Source: Desulfobulbaceae bacterium UBA2276 (lineage in GTDB: Bacteria > Desulfobacterota > Desulfobulbia > Desulfobulbales > Desulfocapsaceae). Taken from it: DNA of 18,292 nucleotides. The stretch is taken from assembly GCA_002347085.1 (NCBI GenBank), contig DDWW01000057.1, positions 64,946 through 83,237 on the forward strand. The letters run 5' to 3'. The notes under the pieces were generated by a model. That model saw only the letters and a program-made list of their open reading frames with translations. It searched no databases and was not told where the DNA came from. Below, in pieces: positions 1-7,450 of the stretch. Within the stretch, counting starts at the first letter, position 1. Every line of letters starts with the position of its first letter. The position numbers and the translations under genes are program-made.

Positions 1-58
1 CCTGCGGTAAAATTTTCTTCACGCCTTGATCTTGAACAAAAAACCTGATTTTTCAAGG
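1..58 (+). repeat. Right half of a dispersed palindromic intergenic repeat (copy 1, cut by window edge)
   Basis: The first 58 bases match the right half of the element at 4957-5097. The first 16 bases (CCTGCGGTAAAATTTT) are identical to 5035-5050, and the rest is similar by eye, roughly 70%, through to the A/T-rich right arm. The left half would lie upstream of the window. It sits directly before purH, so it may form part of that gene's leader or end the preceding transcript. Confidence 0.7.
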
Positions 59-97
59 TACCCTAAAGAAGAGATATAATTAAAAAAGGAGTTGACC

Positions 98-724
98 ATG
101 AACAAGATTACACGAGCATTGATCAGTCTGACCGATAAATCAGGAATTGAGGGTTTTGCTAAAGAGTTAGTAGGGCTGGGGGTGGAGCTTCTTTCCACCG
201 GCGGCACCGCCAAAAAGATACGAGAGGCTGGTATTGCGGTCAAGGATGTCTCTGAGTTCACGGGATTTCCTGAAATGCTTGATGGTCGGGTCAAGACCTT
301 GCATCCCAAGGTGCATGGCGGCATCCTCAATCAGCGGGACAACGTCCAGCACCAGCAACAGTGCGCCGAACACGGACTGCAACCAATTGATCTTATTGCT
401 GTTAATCTCTATGTCTTTGAAAAGACCATTGCCGATCCCAACTGTTCCCTGGCCGATGCCATCGAAAATATCGATATTGGCGGCCCCACCATGCTTCGGG
501 CAGCGGCCAAGAATTTCCATGATGTCACCGTGATCGTTGATCCGGCTGATTATCCGCAGGTCATACAAGAGATCAGGGCGCAGGGAAACACCACGCTGAA
601 GACCCGGTTTCGTCTGGCGGCCAAGGTCTTCGCCCTGACCTCGAAATACGATACCGCCATCTCCGCCTGGTTAGATCAGGTTGACGTGGAGAACAATCCT
701 TATTTTACGGCGGGTAAGGAGTAA
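98..724 (+). CDS. purH: IMP cyclohydrolase (stand-alone PurH N-terminal domain)
   Basis: This enzyme closes the ring of FAICAR to give IMP, the last step of purine synthesis, in the cytoplasm. The 208-residue protein is one MGS-like cyclohydrolase domain. Visible motifs are STGGTAKKI (33-41), GFPEMLDGRVKTLHPKVHGG (56-75, with K66), DLIAVNLY (98-105) and ENIDIGGPTMLRAAAKN (123-139, with K138). Usual bifunctional PurH is about 520 residues; the C-terminal AICAR formyltransferase half is absent. This is not a frameshift, because the frame stops cleanly and purN begins 3 bases later. The ATG at 98 has AAGGAG six bases upstream and is preferred over an in-frame TTG at 92. A TATAAT at 75-80 lies too close to the ribosome site to be a convincing promoter. 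Confidence 0.93.
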   Translation: MNKITRALISLTDKSGIEGFAKELVGLGVELLSTGGTAKKIREAGIAVKDVSEFTGFPEMLDGRVKTLHPKVHGGILNQRDNVQHQQQCAEHGLQPIDLIAVNLYVFEKTIADPNCSLADAIENIDIGGPTMLRAAAKNFHDVTVIVDPADYPQVIQEIRAQGNTTLKTRFRLAAKVFALTSKYDTAISAWLDQVDVENNPYFTAGKE

Positions 725-727
725 AAA

Positions 728-1309
728 ATGTTGAAAATAGCGGTTCTGTTGTCGGGAAGCGGCCGAACACTCGATAATTTTCACGAGCGGATTGCAGGCG
801 GCACGCTTGCTGCGGAAATTCAGGTGGTTGTCTCGAATGTCAAGGATGCCCTGGGCTTGAGCAAGGCCGAAAAATATGGCTATCCGGCTTTTTATGCCTC
901 GGGCAATGAGGCAATCAACGCGATCTTGCAGGACTATTCTGTAGATATCATCTGTCTTGCAGGATTTCTCAAGCTCTATGTGCCACCGCAAGCCCTGGCC
1001 CGCTCGGTGGTCAATATCCATCCTTCGCTTATCCCCGCCTTTGCAGGGGACGGTTTTTACGGCTCACGAGTCCATCGGGCGGTCAAGGCGCGCGGCTGTC
1101 TGGTCAGCGGGTGCACCGTTCATTTTGCAAGCGAAGTGTATGACGAAGGGCCGATTATTGTCCAAAAGAGTGTTGACCTTGACTATGAAGATACTCCCGA
1201 GGATATCGCCGCCAAGGTCTTTGCTGCCGAGTGTGAGGCCTTTCCCGAGGCCCTCAACCGGGTCAACGCCAAAGGGGTAGATTTTTTCTGGGAACGGGTG
1301 CGGCCATGA
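728..1309 (+). CDS. purN: Phosphoribosylglycinamide formyltransferase (GAR transformylase 1)
   Basis: PurN transfers a formyl group from 10-formyltetrahydrofolate to GAR, the third step of purine synthesis. The 193-residue length is normal. Visible are the N-terminal GSGRTLDNF (10-18), the NIHPSLIPAF loop with N96 and H98, GDGFYGSRVHRA (107-118), and SGCTVHF...YDEGPII with D139. N96, H98 and D139 match the catalytic Asn-His-Asp of the family. GSGRT is a slight variant of the usual GSGSN. The start is fixed by AAGGAG at 716-721, which overlaps the purH stop. The last bases overlap the start of pyrR in an ATGA junction, which implies one transcript and translational coupling. Confidence 0.95.
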   Translation: MLKIAVLLSGSGRTLDNFHERIAGGTLAAEIQVVVSNVKDALGLSKAEKYGYPAFYASGNEAINAILQDYSVDIICLAGFLKLYVPPQALARSVVNIHPSLIPAFAGDGFYGSRVHRAVKARGCLVSGCTVHFASEVYDEGPIIVQKSVDLDYEDTPEDIAAKVFAAECEAFPEALNRVNAKGVDFFWERVRP

Positions 1310-1851
1310 GCAATGAATCACGCATTATCCTTACCGCCCAGGAGATGGAACTGGCCTTGAAGCGCATTGCCCTCCAGATCCTTGAGCGTAACCACTCTGC
1401 TACTGATCTGGCCATCGTCGGGATCCATACCTGCGGGGTCTATCTGGCCGAACGGATCAGAGAGATTATCCAGGAGATGGAAGGGGTGGTAATCCCGTCT
1501 GGAAGTCTGGATATCACCCTGTACCGTGATGACTGGAGTCTGATCTCGCAGAATCCGGTGGTTCGTACCACCGATCTCTCTTTTGTGGTGCAGGGGAGCC
1601 GGTTGATTCTGGTTGATGATGTCCTGTTTACCGGCCGCACCATCCGGGCGGCTATGGATGCCATTATGGATTATGGCCGGCCGCACTCTGTTCAATTGGC
1701 GGTGCTCGTTGACCGCAGTGGCCGTGAACTTCCCATCCAGGCTGATTATACCGGCATGCAGACAACGGTGCTTCCCCATGAGCGCATTCAGGTCTTGCTC
1801 AAGGAGCATGGCGGCCACGATCAAGTGGTGATCCTGAACAACTCTTTATAA
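1306..1851 (+). CDS. pyrR: PyrR: pyrimidine regulator / uracil phosphoribosyltransferase
   Basis: This 181-residue protein belongs to the type I phosphoribosyltransferase fold. The PRPP-binding motif VDDVLFTGRTIRAA is at residues 103-116, and the family blocks IVGIHTCGVYLAERI (37-51) and SLDITLYRDDW (67-77) are clear. In Gram-positive bacteria PyrR binds pyr mRNA and causes attenuation in response to UMP; many proteobacterial copies may act mainly as uracil phosphoribosyltransferases. The start overlaps the purN stop by four bases. No pyrimidine genes or obvious PyrR-binding hairpin lie in the window, so a regulatory target here is not shown. The link with purN may reflect shared use of PRPP. 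Confidence 0.93.
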   Translation: MSNESRIILTAQEMELALKRIALQILERNHSATDLAIVGIHTCGVYLAERIREIIQEMEGVVIPSGSLDITLYRDDWSLISQNPVVRTTDLSFVVQGSRLILVDDVLFTGRTIRAAMDAIMDYGRPHSVQLAVLVDRSGRELPIQADYTGMQTTVLPHERIQVLLKEHGGHDQVVILNNSL

Positions 1852-1858
1852 ATTTATC

Positions 1859-2076
1859 GCAGGGACTCGGCCATAATAAATTGTTCCGTATTGTGCAGGA
1901 TTTTCGACCATATTCGAGGAACGGGAATAGGCGCATAGCAGAGCTATGAAACTATTCCCGTAACGAAGAAGACACAGGCCAGGGATGGCCTGGTGTCGCT
2001 CGCTCCAGGGATGGATGAAGAGCGACTGGCCGAAAAGACCAGCAAGACGGAATGATTTATTTTGGCCGCGTCCCGC
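1859..2076. mobile_element. MITE-like palindromic element with ~30-bp terminal inverted repeats
   Basis: The ends at 1859-1889 and 2047-2076 are inverted repeats: GCAGGGACTCGGCCATAATA... against the reverse complement GCGGGACGCGGCCAAAATAA.... They share 26 of 30 bases plus one indel. Inside are two more hairpins: ACGGGAATAG/CTATTCCCGT (1921-1930/1952-1961) around a smaller CATAGC-AGA-GCTATG (1934-1948), and GTCGCTC/GAGCGAC (1995-2001/2020-2026). There is no coding capacity and no clear target-site duplication. It fills the gap between pyrR and the U32 gene and stops 12 bases before the U32 ATG. Confidence 0.7.
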
Positions 2077-2088
2077 AGTTAAAACCCT

Positions 2089-4350
2089 ATGGAATTACTT
2101 GCCCCTGCCGGCAACATGGAGTCCTTTCGGGCCGCTGTTGATGCCGGCGCCGATGCTGTTTATGTTGGCGCCCCCGGTTTTAATGCCCGAAATCTGGCCC
2201 GTGATCTTCGCCTGGAAGAGATTGCCGCCATGATCCACTACTGTCGGGCCCATGGGCTGAAGCTCTACCTTGCCGCCAATAGCTTGGTCAGGGAGCAGGA
2301 TCTGCCCCAGGTGATTGAGACCCTCGCTATCCTGGAAAAATTGCAGCCGGATGCCCTCATTGTCCAGGATCTGGGGGTGATCAAACTGGTGCAGGACTCT
2401 TTCTCTGATCTCAAGCTCCACGCCTCGACCCTCATGGCCGCCCATAATTCGGACGCGGTGCGCGCCTTTACCGAGATGGGGATGGAGCGGGTGGTGCTTG
2501 CCCGGGAGCTGACCATCAAAGAGATCGGTGCTATCTGTAAAAAAACAGAGACCGAGATCGAGGTCTTTGTCCATGGGGCGATGTGTTTTTCCTATTCAGG
2601 CCTCTGTCTTTTTTCCTCCTTTTTAGGGGGCAAGAGCGGCCTGCGTGGCCGTTGTGTCCAGCCCTGCCGCCGCCAGTACACTTGGGGGGCCAAGGGTGGA
2701 AATAAAGGTGGCGGTTCCAAAAAGGGCGGCAAAGAACCAGTCGCCGGCAAGGGCGGTAAGGGTGGCTATCTGTTTTCCATGAATGATCTCGGCGGGCTTG
2801 AGGCCGTGCCCTTGCTGGCTGAGGCCGGGGTTGCCTCGCTCAAGATTGAAGGGCGGCTGCGCACGGCCCACTATGTCTCTCACGTCGTTCAGGCCTACCG
2901 GATGGTGATGGATGCCGACGCTGACCACTTTCCCCAAGCCTTGCAGCATGCCAAAATTTTAGCGGAAAAAGGTATGAGTCGCAAGGTAGGTCCCGGCTAT
3001 TTTCTTACGCCGCAACCGATGGAGGCGATTACCCCGTATCATTCCGGCAATACCGGCCTGCATCTGGGCCGTCTGGAGGTGGGAGCGAGGAAGAAGAATG
3101 GGCTCCAGGGTATGCTGGTCTTGAAAGATGAACTGGAGGTTGGAGACCGCTTGCGGCTGCATCTCGAATCAACAGGCGAGCGGCACAGTTTTACCCTGAC
3201 CGCGATGGCGAAGGACCAGGTTCCGGTTGAACTGGCGCAGGCCGGGGAAACGGTGCAGATTGGTCTGCCACCGGATCTGATCCCGCCAGGGGCGCGGCTG
3301 ATTGAGCTGTACAAGGTGGATGTCCGCAACCGGCCCCAAGTCACGGACGGGGAATTCGGGCTTCCGGCGATGAAAGATATGAAGGCCTTGGTGGAGCAGA
3401 TCCAGGAAAGACAGCGAGGGCGGATGGCATCTATCCGCCGTGAGGTCTGTTTGCTTGAAGAAAAAGGGGCAAAACTGTTACCCGTGGTCCAGAAAGGGAA
3501 AGGTGATGGCCGCACGCAGGTTGGCGGGCCCCGGAAGACCGGGCCAGGGCCGGCCAAGGTGAAACTGCCCCTGGAGTGGTGGTTGAAGACGGACTCCCTT
3601 AAGGTGTTGCAGGATAGGCTCCCCTTTACTCCAGACCGTTTTCTGCTACCCTTGGATAAAACCGTGCTCAGCCAGGTCGGGCAGATTAAACGCTATATGG
3701 GGCCGGGAATCCGCAGTATCACCTGGTGTCTGCCGCCGATTATCTTTGAATCCGAGCTCCCACAGGTGCGGAAACAGCTCACCACCCTCATGCGTTCGGG
3801 TTTCAAGAGCTTTCAGATCGGGCACGTCAGCCAGGCCTGGATGTTTAAGGGGGAGCGGGTGCATCTTTCCTGTGATTATACGCTCAATCTCATGAATAAT
3901 CAGGCCGTGGCCGCAGCTCTTCATCTGGGGGCCGAGGCGGCCCAGCTCTCTATCGAATCAGATAAGGCGCTGCTTGGGGATATTATCAAAACCTCTCGGG
4001 TCAATTCCCCGCATATCCGCAAAGGTCTGACTGTCTATGGCGCGCCGGCTCTGTTTACTGCCCGGATCGCACCGCAGCATTTTCAGTATGATCGGGTCCT
4101 GCTCAGCCCTAAGGGGGAGTCGTTTACCATGCATAAGAAAGATGGCCTGACCAAGGCCGTGTCCTGCCGTCCCTTTTCGTTATTGCCCTATCTGGGAGAG
4201 CTGCGGGATATGGGGCTTGATTATGTGGTGGTTGACCTTTGTAATCTCCCCGCAAGCCCAGCGGACATGCTGGCTCTGGCCGAGCGGCTCAGCGGGGTGG
4301 GCAGGGTGGCAAAACTCCCCACCTTTAATTATCTTGGTGTCTTGGAGTAG
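2089..4350 (+). CDS. Peptidase U32-family protein (RlhA-like, probable Fe-S enzyme)
   Basis: This is a 753-residue protein. It opens with the typical U32 start MELLAPAGNMESFRAAVDAG, then ADAVYVGAPGFNAR and the core EVFVHGAMCFSYSGLC (158-173). Cysteines at 166, 173, 189 and 193 resemble the cluster ligands of the U32 family. Members such as RlhA and UbiU/UbiV are now linked to RNA or quinone hydroxylation with [4Fe-4S] clusters rather than proteolysis. The long form, with an extra C-terminal half, is nearest the RlhA (23S rRNA hydroxylation) type, but the substrate is inferred. Odd features are a Gly/Lys-rich insertion at 201-227, directly after the cysteines, and a Gly/Pro/Lys linker near residue 480. 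No Shine-Dalgarno precedes the ATG; the upstream DNA is the palindromic element. Confidence 0.88.
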   Translation: MELLAPAGNMESFRAAVDAGADAVYVGAPGFNARNLARDLRLEEIAAMIHYCRAHGLKLYLAANSLVREQDLPQVIETLAILEKLQPDALIVQDLGVIKLVQDSFSDLKLHASTLMAAHNSDAVRAFTEMGMERVVLARELTIKEIGAICKKTETEIEVFVHGAMCFSYSGLCLFSSFLGGKSGLRGRCVQPCRRQYTWGAKGGNKGGGSKKGGKEPVAGKGGKGGYLFSMNDLGGLEAVPLLAEAGVASLKIEGRLRTAHYVSHVVQAYRMVMDADADHFPQALQHAKILAEKGMSRKVGPGYFLTPQPMEAITPYHSGNTGLHLGRLEVGARKKNGLQGMLVLKDELEVGDRLRLHLESTGERHSFTLTAMAKDQVPVELAQAGETVQIGLPPDLIPPGARLIELYKVDVRNRPQVTDGEFGLPAMKDMKALVEQIQERQRGRMASIRREVCLLEEKGAKLLPVVQKGKGDGRTQVGGPRKTGPGPAKVKLPLEWWLKTDSLKVLQDRLPFTPDRFLLPLDKTVLSQVGQIKRYMGPGIRSITWCLPPIIFESELPQVRKQLTTLMRSGFKSFQIGHVSQAWMFKGERVHLSCDYTLNLMNNQAVAAALHLGAEAAQLSIESDKALLGDIIKTSRVNSPHIRKGLTVYGAPALFTARIAPQHFQYDRVLLSPKGESFTMHKKDGLTKAVSCRPFSLLPYLGELRDMGLDYVVVDLCNLPASPADMLALAERLSGVGRVAKLPTFNYLGVLE

Positions 4351-4529
4351 AAGGGTGGCTACAGGATGGGGTGTCGATAGAAAATGAGTGGCGCTTGGTA
4401 AGAAAGAATTTGACTTTTGCCTGTTGCTTCGTGGTTAATGATAACAAAGTGTGATTGCTTGGCAGGATTGTGCGCATTCTTGCCCTGATTTATCTTGCGT
4501 ATTGTTTATGATTGGCCAGAGGGGGATGA

Positions 4530-4952
4530 ATGGGAAAAACAAAGGATTACCAGGTGCTGGAGAATCGTATTTTTTTTCAATGTCCAGCATGTAAGACAAA
4601 AAGAACGTATACGATAGCCCACGATTTACGGCAAATCAGTGTGCATTGTTATAAATGCGGCGATAAGAGCATGTGCAGGTTGAATCGTCGTTTCCGTTAC
4701 CGGACTCAACAGGCCGGAAAAGTGCTCTTGGTAACCCAGGCAGGAAGGGAGTTCGAGATCAATCTGAATGATCTTTCGGAAAATGGGGTCGGTTTTGATG
4801 TACCGATCGGCATTTCCCGTGCCCATGTGGTTTCGCTGGGAGAAGAGGTGCGTCTCAGGTGTAGCTGGAATCCACATCTTTTTGGTAATAGCCGTTTTGT
4901 TGTCCAGAATGTCCGGGGGCAACGGGTTGGGGCCAAAAAAATAGGCCTGTAA
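4530..4952 (+). CDS. Zinc-ribbon plus PilZ-domain protein (probable c-di-GMP receptor)
   Basis: The 140-residue protein has two parts. Residues 18-43 form a zinc-ribbon-like C-x2-C...C-x2-C (C18, C21, C40, C43). From about residue 53 the PilZ motifs appear: RRFRYR (53-58, giving RxxxR with R54 and R58) and DLSENG (81-86, matching D/NxSxxG). PilZ domains bind cyclic di-GMP and pass the signal to motility, exopolysaccharide or other targets. The partner here is unknown, since neighbouring genes are not motility genes. A purine-rich GAGGGGGATGA precedes the ATG. The gene stands alone between a 179-bp spacer and a palindromic repeat that starts four bases after its stop. Confidence 0.85.
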   Translation: MGKTKDYQVLENRIFFQCPACKTKRTYTIAHDLRQISVHCYKCGDKSMCRLNRRFRYRTQQAGKVLLVTQAGREFEINLNDLSENGVGFDVPIGISRAHVVSLGEEVRLRCSWNPHLFGNSRFVVQNVRGQRVGAKKIGL

Positions 4953-4956
4953 TTCC

Positions 4957-5097
4957 GAGCCTCTTGCAAAATGGTCTTTTCGCCCAAACTCTTTGTTACG
5001 CTCAAAATTTTATCCTCGGAATATCAACTATATGCCTGCGGTAAAATTTTTCGCGTGCCTCGATTTTGAACGAAAATCTTCATTTTGCAAAAGGCTC
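4957..5097. repeat. Dispersed palindromic intergenic repeat (copy 2, complete)
   Basis: This is a 141-bp imperfect palindrome. The outer arms GAGCCTCTTGCAAAATG (4957-4973) and CATTTTGCAAAAGGCTC (5081-5097) pair with one mismatch and continue inward to TTTTCG/CGAAAA. An inner pair AAAATTTTA/TAAAATTTT lies at 5004-5012/5042-5050. The right half is repeated at positions 1-58. It begins four bases after the PilZ stop and lies upstream of rpsT, so in RNA it could act as a terminator or processing site. Any apparent reading frame across it is by chance. Confidence 0.75.
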
Positions 5098-5310
5098 ATT
5101 CCTTGCTGTTTTTTGAGCTTGCTTTTAAGGAGGTTGGATAGGGAGATATCCTTGCGTGTGTTTGAAAATGTTATTGACTTTATCCACTGTTTGCGTTAAA
5201 TATTCTTCCTTTGTAAGAAAAGTTGATGCCTCGTTTCGGGGTCTTTGTCTTGTTTAATTACCGGGTTTGTCCGGTTTGTTATTTGCGTGAGTCTATAATA
5301 GGAGAATTTC

Positions 5311-5583
5311 GTGGCTAATAAGAAATCAGCAGAAAAGAGAAATCGTCAGGCAACCGTTCAGCGTATGCGTAATCGTGCCATCAAGACACGGATGAAAAAT
5401 ACCATCCGTGTGGTCGAAGAGGCCATTTCCGCTTCTTCTATTGAAGAAGCCAAAGAGGCCTTGAAGCTCGCCATTTCGGTTATTGCCAAGACTGGTGCCA
5501 AGGGAACCATTCACAAGAAGAATGCCTCTCGTAAGGTCTCCCGTTTGACCAAACGTGTCAACAGTATGCAGACAGCCGCCTAA
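5311..5583 (+). CDS. rpsT: 30S ribosomal protein S20
   Basis: S20 binds 16S rRNA early in assembly of the small subunit. The 90-residue, very basic protein starts MANKKSAEKRNRQ, has the central RNRAIKTRMKNTIR helix, and ends with the family block KGTIHKKNASRKVSRLTKRVN. The start is GTG at 5311 with AGGAGA at 5300-5305. Non-ATG starts are common in rpsT, where S20 represses its own translation. The leader (about 5200-5310) carries a small hairpin ACCGG/CCGGT at 5260-5264/5271-5275, which could take part in such control; that is inference. The gene is single and is followed by a strong terminator. Confidence 0.97.
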   Translation: MANKKSAEKRNRQATVQRMRNRAIKTRMKNTIRVVEEAISASSIEEAKEALKLAISVIAKTGAKGTIHKKNASRKVSRLTKRVNSMQTAA

Positions 5584-5646
5584 GCGGTTCCGGCAGAGAA
5601 TCGGCATGGAGTAGCTGGTTGCCGGTAGGATGTTGTGTCTTTGGTT

Positions 5647-5685
5647 AAAGGCCATGAAGTCATCAGATTTCATGGCCTTTTTTTT
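5647..5685 (+). terminator. Rho-independent terminator of rpsT
   Basis: A 12-bp perfect stem AAAGGCCATGAA / TTCATGGCCTTT (5647-5658 / 5669-5680) with a ten-base loop is followed by a T run to 5685. It lies 64 bases after the rpsT stop and separates rpsT from the trp operon. Confidence 0.93.
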
Positions 5686-5691
5686 ATGCTG

Positions 5692-5720
5692 TTTTCATGT
5701 AAAACATTATATGGTACACT
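5692..5720 (+). promoter_or_regulatory. Candidate sigma-70 promoter for the trp operon
   Basis: TTTTCA at 5692-5697 and TACACT at 5715-5720 are separated by 17 bases. Each matches its consensus hexamer at four of six positions. It lies directly after the rpsT terminator and would give a leader of roughly 210 bases before trpE. Confidence 0.45.
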
Positions 5721-5940
5721 CTGTTGTCGAATAGTAACCAAGGTGGCAGAAGCAAGGTCTTTTTCTCGCTTGTTGAGTTTATAGCTCCTTATGCCGCTTC
5801 GGTCAAATCATTGGCCTGGTTGTTTTTTTACAGCGGCTTATTGAAAAGGCCTTGGGCCAATATCATGGATCCTCCTTTCTGCCCCTTGTGGGAGAAAAGG
5901 GAAATCTATCTGCTTATAATCTTCTTGCCGATCAACCAGC
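5721..5940 (+). promoter_or_regulatory. trp operon leader region (untranslated or attenuator candidate)
   Basis: This is about 220 bases with no gene of its own. A short hairpin GGTCAA-ATCA-TTGGCC (5801-5816) is followed six bases later by seven T residues (5823-5829), and the same TTGGCC can instead pair with GGGCCAA further down. An open frame through the leader contains three Trp codons and ends at 5954, overlapping the trpE start in another frame. No tandem Trp codons, T-box sequence or TrpR-like palindrome was seen. Attenuation is possible but not shown. Confidence 0.3.
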
Positions 5941-7449
5941 ATGTCACAGCATAATCATTTTCCCGATCTCGCGGCCTTTCAGAATCTGCGGGGCCGGGCC
6001 GGGCTTGTTCCTGTGTATCGAAAAATATTAGCGGATCTCGATACCCCACTCACCCTTTTTGCCAAGGTTGCCGATAATCAGAGTCATGCCTTTCTCTTTG
6101 AGAGCATGGAAGGCGGCGAGAAATGGGGCCGCTACTCCTTTATCGGCTTTGATCCGCTGGTGACCTTTTCTTCCAGGGGGAACCAGATCGAGACCTGTAC
6201 CTTCAGGGGTTCAGAGAAAGAGAAGGTGGAATATTCCGGCAACCCCTTGCACGCCCTGAAGCAGTTGGTGGAGGGCTTTGCGGTGGCGGAGATAGAGAGC
6301 GAACTGCCCCGTTTCTGTGGTGGGGCGGTGGGATTTCTCGGCTACGATATGGTCCGGTTTATGGAAGAGCTGCCGGACGAAAAAACTCCCCTTGCCTTTC
6401 CTGATTCCTCGTTCATGGTGCCGAAGATGGTGCTGGTCCATGACAGTTTCCGGCAGACCGTGACCGTGGTCTGCTGGGTGCGGTTGACTGCAGAAGATGA
6501 TACGGCGGTTGCGTATCAAGGAGCAACGCGGCAGATTGACGAGGTTATTGCCAGATTGCAGGGGCCGGTGTCGGCGGCGTGTCTGGCCTCAAATCTTGAG
6601 GGCAGTGCTGCTGGTCATGAATTTAGTTCCAATATGGCGCCTCAGCAGTTCAAGGCAATGGTGGAGCGGGCCCAGGAGTATATCAAGGCCGGTGATATCA
6701 TTCAGGTGGTGTTGTCCCAGCGCTTTCATACCAAGACCGAGCTGGCCCCGCTTACCCTCTATCGCGCCCTGCGTCATATCAATCCCAGCCCCTATCTCTT
6801 TTTTCTCAAACTGGACGATCTGGTGCAGATCGGTTCTTCGCCCGAGATCCTGGTGCGTAAGGAGGGTGAGCATATCGAACTCCGACCCATTGCCGGGACC
6901 AGAAAACGGGGCGTGACCCCTGAAGAAGATGAGGCCTTGCGGCTGGAGCTGCTGGCTGATCCCAAGGAGCGGGCCGAGCATCTGATGCTCGTTGATCTGG
7001 GCCGCAACGATGTGGGGCGAGTGGCCCGCGACGGCAGTGTTGAGGTCAAGAATCTGCTGGTGGTGGAAAAATACAGCCATGTGATGCATCTGGTGTCCGG
7101 GGTGCATGGGCTGATTGCCGAGGGTAAGGATCAGTTTGACGTGTTGGATGCATGTTTCCCCGCAGGCACAGTGAGCGGGGCGCCTAAAATCCGGGCCATG
7201 GAGATTATCGAAGAGCTCGAGCCGGAGCGGCGCGGGCCCTATGCTGGGGCGGTTGGTTATTTTGGTTTTTCCGGTAACATGGATTTCTGCATCACCATCC
7301 GCACCTTTGTCATGCAGGGCCAGGACCTGTGGATTCAGGCCGGGGCTGGCATCGTCTATGATTCCGACCCTGAGAAAGAGTTTGAAGAGACCATAAATAA
7401 ATCCATGGGATTGCGCCGGGCAGTAGAGCTTGCGGAAAAGGGGTTTTAG
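5941..7449 (+). CDS. trpE: Anthranilate synthase component I
   Basis: TrpE converts chorismate to anthranilate using ammonia supplied by TrpG, the committed step of tryptophan synthesis. The 502-residue length is typical. The feedback-site region appears as LFESMEGGEKWGRYSF (52-67). The chorismate-binding core shows RPIAGTRKRG (about 315-324), VDLGRNDVGRVA, GTVSGAPKIRAMEIIEELEP (about 408) and QAGAGIVYDSDPEKEFEET (about 465). The ATG at 5941 is effectively forced: an in-frame TAA lies at 5917-5919 and no other start codon intervenes. It has no recognisable Shine-Dalgarno. It is the first gene of trpEGDCF, and trpG begins two bases after its stop. Confidence 0.97.
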   Translation: MSQHNHFPDLAAFQNLRGRAGLVPVYRKILADLDTPLTLFAKVADNQSHAFLFESMEGGEKWGRYSFIGFDPLVTFSSRGNQIETCTFRGSEKEKVEYSGNPLHALKQLVEGFAVAEIESELPRFCGGAVGFLGYDMVRFMEELPDEKTPLAFPDSSFMVPKMVLVHDSFRQTVTVVCWVRLTAEDDTAVAYQGATRQIDEVIARLQGPVSAACLASNLEGSAAGHEFSSNMAPQQFKAMVERAQEYIKAGDIIQVVLSQRFHTKTELAPLTLYRALRHINPSPYLFFLKLDDLVQIGSSPEILVRKEGEHIELRPIAGTRKRGVTPEEDEALRLELLADPKERAEHLMLVDLGRNDVGRVARDGSVEVKNLLVVEKYSHVMHLVSGVHGLIAEGKDQFDVLDACFPAGTVSGAPKIRAMEIIEELEPERRGPYAGAVGYFGFSGNMDFCITIRTFVMQGQDLWIQAGAGIVYDSDPEKEFEETINKSMGLRRAVELAEKGF

Positions 7450-7450
7450 A

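Noticed and set aside
4460..4473. Sigma-54-like promoter TGGCAGGATTGTGC before the PilZ gene
   Set aside because: The GG to GC spacing is one base too short for a -24/-12 promoter, which normally abolishes activity.
4993..5199. 68-residue open frame on the + strand between the PilZ gene and rpsT
   Set aside because: Its first half runs through the palindromic repeat 4957-5097, it has no ribosome site, and it shows no protein-like pattern.
5737..5760. T-box-like sequence (AAGGTGGCA) in the trp leader
   Set aside because: It lacks the full T-box core and specifier stem-loop, and T-boxes are rare outside Gram-positive bacteria.
5724..5954. 76-residue open frame before trpE as a separate gene
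   Set aside because: It begins at a TTG that lies at or before the predicted transcription start, lacks a ribosome site and resembles no family. It is kept only as a possible leader frame.
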